Assembly: GCA_016935095.1 (NCBI GenBank)
Contig: JAFGRO010000026.1
Coordinates: 1-64,000, forward strand
Source: Candidatus Woesearchaeota archaeon
Lineage (GTDB): Archaea > Nanobdellota > Nanobdellia > Woesearchaeales > GW2011-AR15
Direction of reading: 5' to 3'
DNA length: 64,000 bases
Shown here: one piece after another, positions 9,061 through 18,172 of the stretch
Layout of the letters: each line of letters opens with the position of its first letter
Numbering within the stretch: the stretch's first letter is position 1
The notes under the pieces: model-generated
Told to the model about the DNA's origin: nothing
Database searches by the model: none
Seen by the model: only the letters and a program-made list of their open reading frames with translations
Translations under genes and position numbers: made by a program

Positions 9061-9577
9061 TAATGAATAAGAATAAGATTATATTTGAAATAGCATGGTA
9101 AATCATTTGTGAAATTCTTTTTAAATCCATATCACGGAGAATAAACAGATTTATGAATAACTCTATCAGGTAGCGAAGGATGATTGTAAGAATTCCAACT
9201 ATAATAAAGTTAAAAATATTAAAAGTATAGATTAATAATGAAATAAATACAAAGATTGGAATCTTCTTTAGGTGAACTTGTTTTAATCCTCCTAAAACAA
9301 ATTTTTTTAATATTATAAATAAAGGTAAGGCTAATGCATATTTTATTTGGAAGTTATAACTAAGAACAATAATTCCAATCAGGGAAAAATCTACAGGTAA
9401 TTTTATACCATAAATATTTTTAAAATAAGAATTTGCAAAATCCAAAATCATAAAAGAAGTTAATATAAATAGAGGTATATAACTTAGAGATAGAATTAAT
9501 ATTATCATCAATAGAAACAAAAATTTTATGTTTTCATGAATGACTCTATAAATTTGATGTTTTTTAAATTCAATCAT
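9044..9577 (-). CDS. hypothetical multi-pass membrane protein
   Basis: 177 aa, several hydrophobic helices; convergent 17-bp overlap with amrS. Confidence 0.6.
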   Translation of the reverse strand: MIEFKKHQIYRVIHENIKFLFLLMIILILSLSYIPLFILTSFMILDFANSYFKNIYGIKLPVDFSLIGIIVLSYNFQIKYALALPLFIILKKFVLGGLKQVHLKKIPIFVFISLLIYTFNIFNFIIVGILTIILRYLIELFINLFILRDMDLKRISQMIYHAISNIILFLFITNLFF

Positions 9578-9661
9578 TTTAGAATAAAAAACCGGTCTTA
9601 TTTTTAAATATTTCTACTTCTAAGTGATAACTTTAAATATAAGTTGGAATAACTGACTCTT

Positions 9662-11149
9662 ATGTTAGAGAATATTCCATTTAATGATACAATTTATCTT
9701 AGTTTAGGCCCTGATGGTGTGAATGTTAGGCATACCTTTTTTTTAGAAGGGATAATCCCTCCGGACCTTTTGCTTTGTTCTAAAAAAAAAGAACCTATTA
9801 TTGTTCCAGAAATTCCTTATCCTACAGGTAGTTTTTGGAATCCTCTTATTTTGCTTGCTACACCAAAAACAGATACTAACGGAAGACCTGGAGAGGAAGT
9901 ACAAATGTGCAGATACGATGGAATAATAGAAAATGGTTCTTTACTTACACCAATAGGCAACTTCTGGTTAATTTCTTTATCTCATCTAGAAGAAAAAGTC
10001 TATTCTCATTTAAATTCACATATAAAAATATGGGAAAGACAAGAAAAAAAAACTGAGTTTAGATTAATAGATTTAAAAGGAAGAAGAAAAAGTGGTTTTG
10101 CCCATTTGCCTCACTTTAAAACAATTAGTATGACTGAACCAGGTCATAGTGAAAAACATTATCTTTCATTTATTAATTTAGAAAAAACTCAGGACTTTGT
10201 AGAGCATCTTAATCAAATTAAAGCAGAGAAAGGACGCAAAGGGATAATGCGTTTTTATAGGCAACAAATTGGAATGATTGCAGATCTTCATCTTCTATTG
10301 ACAGAAGGTGACCTAGAAACAAGATTACAGGGCTCTGAAGGATTTGAAGTAGTAACGCAGAAAGAAAATTATATACAAAAATTGGAAACCAAGATAAGAG
10401 AATCTGATGAAATGGGTTTTAAAAAGAAGCAGATAATACTGGATAATCTGGATTCATTTATAGTTTGTTTTGCAGAGCAGCCATTTATAAGTATAGCATG
10501 TGATAGAAATGTAACAAATGCCAGATTCCAAGATGGAGAAAATATTGAATTTGATTTTGAATCAATAAGAAAAACTGCTGTGTTTTATGATATTGCAAAG
10601 AGATTAAATTATGGAAACTATTTAAGTTTAAGAGCACATTCTTCAGTTGTTAAAGACTTGTTAGAACATTATTTAACAAGGGCAACACCCTCAGGAAGAC
10701 AAATGTTTTATAATGTCAATTCTGAAGTGTTTTGGGAAGCTTATTTGAATTATACGATCTTCAATGTAATTGACTTTTATCATGAGCCAAAATTTTTCAA
10801 AGATAAAAAAGGAAGATTTTTAACATTACTACAGGGAATAGATGCAATTGATTTGTTAGTCGAAATGTACCAAAGAGGAGATGGTCCTACACATAAAGAA
10901 AGAATAGCGGGTCTTTTATGCGTTAGAGAAGCAATTGATTATGAAATTAAACATTTAGTATCTACTGATGCCCTTTCATCTTACACATTAAAGCAACATA
11001 TACTGGAAACAAATGCTTATTATGAGTACTTACCAGATATGGCTTATCCACATTATGAGTATAGTTTGGTTGCTGTTTCAAATCAAGATGCTGGATTGTG
11101 TCCTCCTTTAGAATATACATCAACTTCTTTATCTATAGGCAATCATTAG
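9662..11149 (+). CDS. hypothetical protein with possible divergent APH/kinase-like catalytic segment
   Basis: 495 aa; FISIACDRNVTNARFQDGENIEFDFESIRKTAVFYDIAKRL resembles the D..N...DFE layout of aminoglycoside-phosphotransferase-type kinases. Confidence 0.6.
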   Translation: MLENIPFNDTIYLSLGPDGVNVRHTFFLEGIIPPDLLLCSKKKEPIIVPEIPYPTGSFWNPLILLATPKTDTNGRPGEEVQMCRYDGIIENGSLLTPIGNFWLISLSHLEEKVYSHLNSHIKIWERQEKKTEFRLIDLKGRRKSGFAHLPHFKTISMTEPGHSEKHYLSFINLEKTQDFVEHLNQIKAEKGRKGIMRFYRQQIGMIADLHLLLTEGDLETRLQGSEGFEVVTQKENYIQKLETKIRESDEMGFKKKQIILDNLDSFIVCFAEQPFISIACDRNVTNARFQDGENIEFDFESIRKTAVFYDIAKRLNYGNYLSLRAHSSVVKDLLEHYLTRATPSGRQMFYNVNSEVFWEAYLNYTIFNVIDFYHEPKFFKDKKGRFLTLLQGIDAIDLLVEMYQRGDGPTHKERIAGLLCVREAIDYEIKHLVSTDALSSYTLKQHILETNAYYEYLPDMAYPHYEYSLVAVSNQDAGLCPPLEYTSTSLSIGNH

Positions 11150-11151
11150 GT

Positions 11152-12045
11152 TTAAATTAAGTAATGGCTTATATGTTCTATTAAATTTAAAATATTATTT
11201 AGATTATAAAATACAAACATATCTGCTTTTTGTTTTGGTTGAATATTCTTATTGTTCTTTTCGATACTGTTTGCTTGATTTCTAAAAACTGAAAGTTTTT
11301 TAGGTTCTTTATTGTAAAATAATTCATAATAATTTGTTAATAGATGGTTAACTGATTCGTACAAATTGATTATATCTTCTGAGATTAATGATTCTTTTGC
11401 TTGAATAAAATAATTGCAAATGTTTGTAAATATATCAGATATTTGCTCAAGAGTCCATGTAATAGTATATACTTCTGTATTTGGTAAATTACTGTTAAAT
11501 TGTTGCTTGTTTATTATTCTTTCACAAAAATAAACATATTTATTAGAAATCCTTTCAAGATTTACCAGATTATTTAATTTATCAATTTGTGAGGCTTTTA
11601 AATATTCCAAAGATTTTTCAGATTGTTCAAGAATTATTAAAAATAATCTCCTTAAAATATTTTCAAATTCAACCTCAATTTCCTTTGCTACATTTTTAAT
11701 AATACAATAATTCTCGCCCTGTTCAATAATTTCAAAACCAATTAACTCTTCTAGTATTTTTTCTATTTTTGTAAGAATCCCTGAATCATTATATCTGATT
11801 TTTATAATATCATAACCTCTAGTATATCTTACAAAAATTAATCTTTCCATAAATAAATTAGTTGAATCAATTGAGAATTCAATAGATTTTATAACTTCTT
11901 TTTTTTGTGAAAAAATCAACAAATTATTTTTATTCTCTACAATCTCTAGCTCATCCCCTTTCTTCAGGTTATTCTTCTTCATCCATTTAGCAGGCAGAGT
12001 AACAACATGCGCATTATGACCTAGTGCAACGATTTTTCTTATCAT
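11152..12045 (-). CDS. AbrB-like DNA-binding domain fused to PhoU-like helical domain
   Basis: 297 aa; N-term RKIVALGHNAHVVTLPAKWMKKNNLKKGDELEIVENKNNLLI; all-helical remainder, common archaeal PhoU-regulator architecture. Confidence 0.78.
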   Translation of the reverse strand: MIRKIVALGHNAHVVTLPAKWMKKNNLKKGDELEIVENKNNLLIFSQKKEVIKSIEFSIDSTNLFMERLIFVRYTRGYDIIKIRYNDSGILTKIEKILEELIGFEIIEQGENYCIIKNVAKEIEVEFENILRRLFLIILEQSEKSLEYLKASQIDKLNNLVNLERISNKYVYFCERIINKQQFNSNLPNTEVYTITWTLEQISDIFTNICNYFIQAKESLISEDIINLYESVNHLLTNYYELFYNKEPKKLSVFRNQANSIEKNNKNIQPKQKADMFVFYNLNNILNLIEHISHYLI

Positions 12046-12117
12046 AATGCACTATCAAATGTTATTATATTTAAATTTTTTGAAATATTTAGTGATATAG
12101 TGTAATATATATAGTAT

Positions 12118-13062
12118 ATGGAAAAAGTATATATAAAAGATGATGACTCCTGCTGGATGCTGAAGGGGATTAAAATGGATATGAAAGGAATTGGATTAAC
12201 AATTGCCGGAGCAGCTGTTGCTGCAGGGTTATTACTTTCAGGTTTACAAACAATAACAAATCAGGATCAACAGCCAGTAGGGATAGAAGAATGTGTTGAA
12301 GTTAATGGATACTGTCAATATTATATGGACGGACAGGATGTAATGTTATCAGAAGCATTGGCTCCTGGCATGGAATATTATTATTTCCCATTTAATCCTT
12401 CTGTTGAACTTCCTTATGAAGCTATCGGCGTATATGCCGGTGTTGGAGGAAGACTTACTTTGATAGGCTCTCTGGTTGCCTATAATTCAATGCCTGTAAA
12501 CGGATTGCATTCACTTATTTATGGAGATGCAGATTTAGAGATATTTGAGAACTGGGCAAAAACACAGCAATGGGATGTTCAAACTGTTAAGAATTTACAG
12601 GCTTCTTCTGAAATTACTTATCGTGAAGGATTATATGAAGATGCATATGTAAGAGTCCAGGGCAGGGGCAATCCTGGTTTTCCGCCACCAAAAAACTATT
12701 GCAAAAATGCTTTTGACAAATTGACTGCAGATATAATATTTAATGAATATACTTATTTGGCAATGTCAACAAGATTAGGTAATTTGCATTATGCTTCGCT
12801 TGAGCTTGGGGAATTAGATAAGCGAGTATTTTCTGAAACTGAAAGAATTACTACTCAAATGAAGGAAGAAGGTTGTCTAGATGAGTATGGAAGATATATG
12901 GATACCGAAACTACACCTGAAGATGATGCACTCGCTCTTCATCATCTGCATGTAGAAAACACTCAGGCTTCATTAGATAAATTTACCGATATTTATCTTG
13001 AAAAAGGAGCAAATGCAGCATACTCTCATATTTATAATATGGTTCAGACTTGGTTTAAATAA
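12118..13062 (+). CDS. hypothetical secreted/membrane-anchored protein
   Basis: 314 aa; hydrophobic segment GIGLTIAGAAVAAGLLLSGLQTI; alternative start ATG 12174. Confidence 0.65.
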   Translation: MEKVYIKDDDSCWMLKGIKMDMKGIGLTIAGAAVAAGLLLSGLQTITNQDQQPVGIEECVEVNGYCQYYMDGQDVMLSEALAPGMEYYYFPFNPSVELPYEAIGVYAGVGGRLTLIGSLVAYNSMPVNGLHSLIYGDADLEIFENWAKTQQWDVQTVKNLQASSEITYREGLYEDAYVRVQGRGNPGFPPPKNYCKNAFDKLTADIIFNEYTYLAMSTRLGNLHYASLELGELDKRVFSETERITTQMKEEGCLDEYGRYMDTETTPEDDALALHHLHVENTQASLDKFTDIYLEKGANAAYSHIYNMVQTWFK

Positions 13063-13079
13063 ATCTATTTGAGATAGTA

Positions 13080-14225
13080 ATGAAAATGAAATCAGCAGGT
13101 AAAATAACTTTAATATCGGCACTAGTTGCAGCACTAGTTGCTTATACTTGTAGTACTACAAAATTATTAAGTACAATTAGTTGGCCTGATTATTCAAATG
13201 TTATATCAAAGATTACAGCAACACGTTTACCTCCTTCTGAATATTATAATGGAATACTAGTGTGTGAAGAACCAAGCTATAGTTATATAAGTCCTGAAGG
13301 AGAAGTCATAACTGAAGAGCTATCCTGGCCTGATATTACCGGTGCTTTATTTATTGATCCTGAAAGCGGAAAATTAGTTTCTCAGGAATTTGACCTGGCA
13401 TTATACCATGAAAGAGGAGAGTGGTTTGCTTTAAGGGACACGTCTTATACTACAGAAGGCGCACATTTATTGGATTTTTTTCTGAGAGAAGCCCAGGAGA
13501 TGTCAAATTCATCATTAGAACGCAGGTTAATTGATGAAGGAAGATTAAGAGAATTATTTGAAGAAGACAGAACTATTTTTGATTTAAAAAGTACAGGATT
13601 CCTGCCAGCATATCAAACAAATCCTTTTGGATATGGAGGGATTTTCTTAAAATTTGATACTGTAAAATGTTATATACTGGAAGAAGAGCCTGATAAAAAT
13701 TATCCATGTTCACTAGAAGATCCATGTAAAATAATAGGAATTGATGGACAAGAAGTTTCAATAGAACCTTACCTAATTGTATTTAATGGAGTAAATGAAG
13801 TACATTGGACACCAGAAGGTAATATAGTAGATTGGTTTGAATCAGAAACACATCCTTATCTTTTTCATGTTCCTCTAGATAAATCATCCGCTCCAATACT
13901 TAGTGAAAATTCAATTGAAATCATTGATCCTGATTCTGCAAATGAACTCGGTTATCAACAAATTGCTGAATTTGATATTCCTCTCTGCACATTTGATCTA
14001 AGAAGAAATTATGGAAGCAGGAGAGAAAGATATTCGCAGCTTCAGGACAGAATAAGATTTGGCCTACATAGAGCAAAAACTAATGCAGCAGGTATAGCTT
14101 TAGAAGAAAATATCCCTAATTATCCAGATTGCACAGCAGTTTCAGTGGAATTTAATCCAGAAGTAGATAACTATACAATGGGAGAGATTAATGCAAAAGT
14201 AGTGTTTTATAACGCAGGGCCTTGA
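13080..14225 (+). CDS. hypothetical secreted/membrane-anchored protein
   Basis: 381 aa; N-terminal hydrophobic segment ITLISALVAALVAYTC; same operon layout as neighbours. Confidence 0.65.
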   Translation: MKMKSAGKITLISALVAALVAYTCSTTKLLSTISWPDYSNVISKITATRLPPSEYYNGILVCEEPSYSYISPEGEVITEELSWPDITGALFIDPESGKLVSQEFDLALYHERGEWFALRDTSYTTEGAHLLDFFLREAQEMSNSSLERRLIDEGRLRELFEEDRTIFDLKSTGFLPAYQTNPFGYGGIFLKFDTVKCYILEEEPDKNYPCSLEDPCKIIGIDGQEVSIEPYLIVFNGVNEVHWTPEGNIVDWFESETHPYLFHVPLDKSSAPILSENSIEIIDPDSANELGYQQIAEFDIPLCTFDLRRNYGSRRERYSQLQDRIRFGLHRAKTNAAGIALEENIPNYPDCTAVSVEFNPEVDNYTMGEINAKVVFYNAGP

Positions 14226-14239
14226 AAATAAAATAAAAA

Positions 14240-15439
14240 ATGACTCTTTCATCAACTGATTTTATTGAATTGGTTCAGGAAAGTATTCTAAATTATCAGG
14301 ATAGACTATATAATTTACAGGTGCATGGTTTAAGGACAGGTATTTTAATTGATGGAGAGTTAGGTGAAAAAACAAATGAAATAGGAATTACAGGAATAGA
14401 AATGTTAGTAAATTTACCTGTTGATGAACAATGGCTGGGAGTTCATGGTGTCAGAACTTATGATCCAACTGCAATATTTAGATTTGGTGTGGAGTATATA
14501 CCTTCTGAACAAATAAATTCAGATGATCTTCCTGATAAAATAATATTAAAACCAAAGGGAGTGATTCAATTTATTACTTCTCCTTTTTTGACTATTGACA
14601 GATTACGTGAAAGCGGACAAAGACAAGTAAGTGTTGCAATTGATTTAGATTTAGAGAAGGTTGAAACTCTTTCACTATTCCACTGTCCGGAGAGATTAGA
14701 ATCAGTTTTATTACAAGACAAAGATGAAGAACAATCACAACCAATACGAGAGTATATTGGATTATTGTTTAAATCAATATATTCTGAATATTACGGAACT
14801 CAAGTAAAAGAAATGGGATTCACTTATTTTGGCAGCAATGGAGGAATAATTTTTTACAATACTGGCAAAGAACTCAGAATTAAAGATAAACAAAGGCAGG
14901 TTTTTAGGCATTTGCTTCTTAATTATGGAATAACTGTATCTCATGAAGAATTATTTGAGGCAGTGTGGAAAGACCAGGAATATGATGTTGAATTGGTAAA
15001 AAGAACAGTTAGCAGATTAAGAAAATTACTCGGTGATGACAGAGACCACAAAAAACAAAAATATCTAAGAACTGAAGTTAATGTTGGCTGGAGGCTGGGA
15101 CCAAGAGCTAGTGAAACTTATACTTGGGAATTTAATGGAATACTATATGATCCTTTGACAGGATATGTTCAGTACCAAAATGAATTCAGAACAGAAGAGA
15201 AAATCCCTGAAACAGACAGAAAGATATTAGAAAAATTACTTGAAAACAATTCTGAATATATTTTAAAAGAAGAATTAATTAATTATGCTTGGTCTTCCGG
15301 GGATGCAACAGAACTTCAAGATGTATATGGAGCATTTAGAACAGCTGTTAGAAGGATAAGAAAAATCTTTGGTCAAGAGTCAATTGTCTGTAAAAACAGG
15401 ACAGGACTATATAAAACTAATTGGATTAAGAGATCATAA
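14240..15439 (+). CDS. protein with two OmpR/PhoB-type winged-helix domains
   Basis: 399 aa; LRIKDKQRQVFRHLLLNYGITVSHEELFEAVWKDQEYDVELVKRTVSRLRKLLGDD and second copy ETDRKILEKLLENNSEYILKEELINYAWSSGDATELQDVYGAFRTAVRRIRKIFGQ. Confidence 0.75.
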   Translation: MTLSSTDFIELVQESILNYQDRLYNLQVHGLRTGILIDGELGEKTNEIGITGIEMLVNLPVDEQWLGVHGVRTYDPTAIFRFGVEYIPSEQINSDDLPDKIILKPKGVIQFITSPFLTIDRLRESGQRQVSVAIDLDLEKVETLSLFHCPERLESVLLQDKDEEQSQPIREYIGLLFKSIYSEYYGTQVKEMGFTYFGSNGGIIFYNTGKELRIKDKQRQVFRHLLLNYGITVSHEELFEAVWKDQEYDVELVKRTVSRLRKLLGDDRDHKKQKYLRTEVNVGWRLGPRASETYTWEFNGILYDPLTGYVQYQNEFRTEEKIPETDRKILEKLLENNSEYILKEELINYAWSSGDATELQDVYGAFRTAVRRIRKIFGQESIVCKNRTGLYKTNWIKRS

Positions 15440-15460
15440 TAGCAAAAACAAACTAACAAT

Positions 15461-16870
15461 GTGATGAAAATGACACCCACTGAATTATATTATGAACTTG
15501 ATCAATTCAAACCAACTCTAGGTACACATCTAGGAAGTGTATCTGAAACAAGACTAAAATTCCTAAAAAGACTTAATCTAGTAGATATTATTACAGAAAA
15601 TGAATGGCATGGACTAATTAATGAAAGAGATCATTCCATAGAAAGTTTACATGAGGAAGTTGCAATAGGAATTGCAGCACACCTTGATGAAGAATTATAT
15701 GAATACTTCAGAAAAAGTGCACCTAGATATAAATATACAGTAAGCGGTAGATATAAAAAAGAGTTATCTACAATAACTGAAATCTTAAATAATTCATTTG
15801 ACATTGTTTTTGATCTAAATCAAGAATATAATGTTCAAAATGCTGTAGATTATACTTTAATAGAACTACAAACAGAAGGAATAATTTTTCCTAAAAAAAT
15901 TTATGGGCAGTTAAAGAAATATTTAACAGGTTTTTTTAATAGTGAAGAAATTTTAAGACTTAGACAATTACAACAAGATATTTCTAAATCATATGTTTCA
16001 GTTTTTATTGATAACTTATATCCCTTTTATAATCATATTAAGAGAGACCTGGCAAGAAGAGCAGCTTTAACAGAAGATGCACTGTTTTTATTATCTTTAA
16101 GAAGCTATGATAAAATAAAAGCAAAAGGCATTAAAACATATACTGACCTGCAGGAAGAACTTTCAGATGCAATAAGCTCAACAAGATTTGCTCCATGGTG
16201 GAATCCAGTTGCAAATTATCAAACTCGAAAAGAAAAAAGAAAAAGGCTTGAAAATATTTTGGATAGAATAGAACATGAAACTGAAACAGAAAGTCCAGCG
16301 CCAAAAGAATTTAGCGTATGGAAATTTAAAGCTGATGGAGAAGATTCCCCTTTTTGTTATTATGCACAATTAGGTGAGAGTGAAGAAGGACCTTTGTTAG
16401 TATTTCACATAATTGATCCAACCAATCCAATTGATTACAAGGGACGTCCAGAGCATATTGAATATCTTACTAAGGATGTTTTAAAATCATTAGGTTCAGC
16501 AATAAGAATCTTAGAAGAATATGATGATCTTGTTCTTCCTGAAGATAGATTAGGAGTTTTTGGCATGAAACAGCCAAGAAATGAATTTGAACAAGCACCA
16601 GCTATAGCAGAAGAAATAAAACCTGCTTTTTTATGCCAAGCAGGTTCTTATACTGGTTTAGATGATTGGGAACAAAAACAACTTATTCAAGGATATCTAA
16701 ATCCTCATGTTGATGCTTACAATATTCCTCTTTTTGAGAGACAATTTTTTAATGCATTACCTGTAGATACACAAGAAAAGGAAGAAATAATAAAAAAATT
16801 TATGACTGGAATCCTAAATGGAAATTTAACCCAATATTTAACATGGGCAGGCTATGTTCCTATTGAATAA
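15461..16870 (+). CDS. hypothetical protein
   Basis: 469 aa long ORF collinear with the preceding genes. Confidence 0.6.
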   Translation: MMKMTPTELYYELDQFKPTLGTHLGSVSETRLKFLKRLNLVDIITENEWHGLINERDHSIESLHEEVAIGIAAHLDEELYEYFRKSAPRYKYTVSGRYKKELSTITEILNNSFDIVFDLNQEYNVQNAVDYTLIELQTEGIIFPKKIYGQLKKYLTGFFNSEEILRLRQLQQDISKSYVSVFIDNLYPFYNHIKRDLARRAALTEDALFLLSLRSYDKIKAKGIKTYTDLQEELSDAISSTRFAPWWNPVANYQTRKEKRKRLENILDRIEHETETESPAPKEFSVWKFKADGEDSPFCYYAQLGESEEGPLLVFHIIDPTNPIDYKGRPEHIEYLTKDVLKSLGSAIRILEEYDDLVLPEDRLGVFGMKQPRNEFEQAPAIAEEIKPAFLCQAGSYTGLDDWEQKQLIQGYLNPHVDAYNIPLFERQFFNALPVDTQEKEEIIKKFMTGILNGNLTQYLTWAGYVPIE

Positions 16871-16983
16871 AAAAAGCTCTTGTCTATATAATTAATTTCT
16901 AAAACTAATTAAATTATAACTGACTAGAAAACCAAGATATAATTTGAAATTTCGTTTTTTTAAAATCTTAATAAAAATGTAAA

Positions 16984-17364
16984 TTACTCCAACAGCATCA
17001 CATTGTCCATATCCTTAAAATCATTGTCTTTTGTTACAAGAATTGCATTGTTTTCTTTTGCTGTTAAATAAATCAGAGCATCTGCTAATCCAAAACTTGG
17101 ATGGGTTTTTCTTTGAATGTTTTTTAAAGAACCAGCATTGCTATAAGAATTCAAGGATAGCCGTAAGATTCTTGATTTTGTTTTAATGAAATCAAAAGAA
17201 TCACTAAAATCAGCCTTATCTCTCGCGTACTTGTCTGATAGTTCTGCGATTACCATAATAGGTGTGCCAAGTTCATTATTACTTACAATCTCCTGAATTT
17301 TTTTATCTGTTGCAAGAAAATACTCTATCCAGGCAGAAGTGTCTAAAACATATCTAATACTCAC
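16984..17364 (-). CDS. vapC: PIN-domain toxin VapC
   Basis: 126 aa; YVLDTSAWIEYFLATDKKI ... SFGLADALIYLTAKENNAILVTKDNDFKDM. Confidence 0.93.
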   Translation of the reverse strand: MSIRYVLDTSAWIEYFLATDKKIQEIVSNNELGTPIMVIAELSDKYARDKADFSDSFDFIKTKSRILRLSLNSYSNAGSLKNIQRKTHPSFGLADALIYLTAKENNAILVTKDNDFKDMDNVMLLE

Positions 17365-17560
17365 GGTCTTTCATCCTGTCTTCTTTTTTGTTATATGGTT
17401 TAAGTTTGCCTTTCATTGAGCCGAACATGCTTTCTTTTACCTGCAATTTTTCTTTAATCATGCCTGAAATTACTTCATCATAAGATGTGACTTTTTCTTT
17501 TTCTTTCAGTGTCTTCAATAACTGGAAAGTTGTGTCTTTTACCTGGATTGTAGTTGCCAT
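17354..17560 (-). CDS. vapB: VapB-like antitoxin
   Basis: 68 aa; MATTIQVKDTTFQLLKTLKEKEKVTSYDEVISGMI; 11-bp overlap with vapC. Confidence 0.88.
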   Translation of the reverse strand: MATTIQVKDTTFQLLKTLKEKEKVTSYDEVISGMIKEKLQVKESMFGSMKGKLKPYNKKEDRMKDREY

Positions 17561-17744
17561 TGTTATAATTATAATTATAGTTATATTTATAGTTTTTGGT
17601 TTTTATTAACAAACCCGTTTAATAATACATATATCATACAAATATAATACACTTGTCTAATCAAAACATTTATATACTACTTCTGTAACTAAATTATCAT
17701 ACAAACATATTACAATATACAAAAACGCGTTTAGTATACAGAAT

Positions 17745-17912
17745 ATGACAAAAAAACCACTGAGGATAAATGTAGTAAATGTAAGGCTGCCAGAGGATAT
17801 TATCTCGTGGATTGATTCTCTTGTCAAAGCAAAAGTATATAATTCAAGATCAGAAGCTATCCGTGAATTCTCCCGTGAATATGTGTTGAGGCAAAGAGGT
17901 GCATCAGAATAG
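17745..17912 (+). CDS. small ribbon-helix-helix protein (55 aa), missing from ORF track
   Basis: Manual translation MTKKPLRINVVNVRLPEDIISWIDSLVKAKVYNSRSEAIREFSREYVLRQRGASE*; CopG/Arc-like RHH pattern (VNVRLPEDII..ID.LV....Y.SRSEAIREF). Confidence 0.82.
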   Translation: MTKKPLRINVVNVRLPEDIISWIDSLVKAKVYNSRSEAIREFSREYVLRQRGASE

Positions 17913-17929
17913 CAGATAAAATTGTTTCT

Positions 17930-18172
17930 TTGAGAATGCCTGCATCTCTTGTAAACGAGTTAAAAAGAATAGCTGTAAAAAACCATTTTCTTGACATAAG
18001 CGAGGAAATCCGCTCTCTGCTTAGGGAGAAATATCTTTCTTATAACGACCCGTATTCATCAGAGCTTGAAAAAATCCGTAAAAATATTACAAAAATCACT
18101 ATGCCTGAAAAGATTGATGCATTAAAACAGGATCTGAAAAAACTGCTGGAGGGATTAGATGAGCTTAAATAA
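17930..18172 (+). CDS. small RHH-like protein
   Basis: 80 aa (TTG start; may begin slightly upstream); SLRMPASLVNELKRIAVKNHFLDISEEIRSLLREKY; overlaps the next gene. Confidence 0.68.
   Translation: MRMPASLVNELKRIAVKNHFLDISEEIRSLLREKYLSYNDPYSSELEKIRKNITKITMPEKIDALKQDLKKLLEGLDELK

Noticed and set aside
17625-18172. Second toxin-antitoxin locus from the RHH pair
   Set aside because: No toxin-like ORF accompanies the RHH proteins; the next gene is a large surface protein, so they are more likely regulators.
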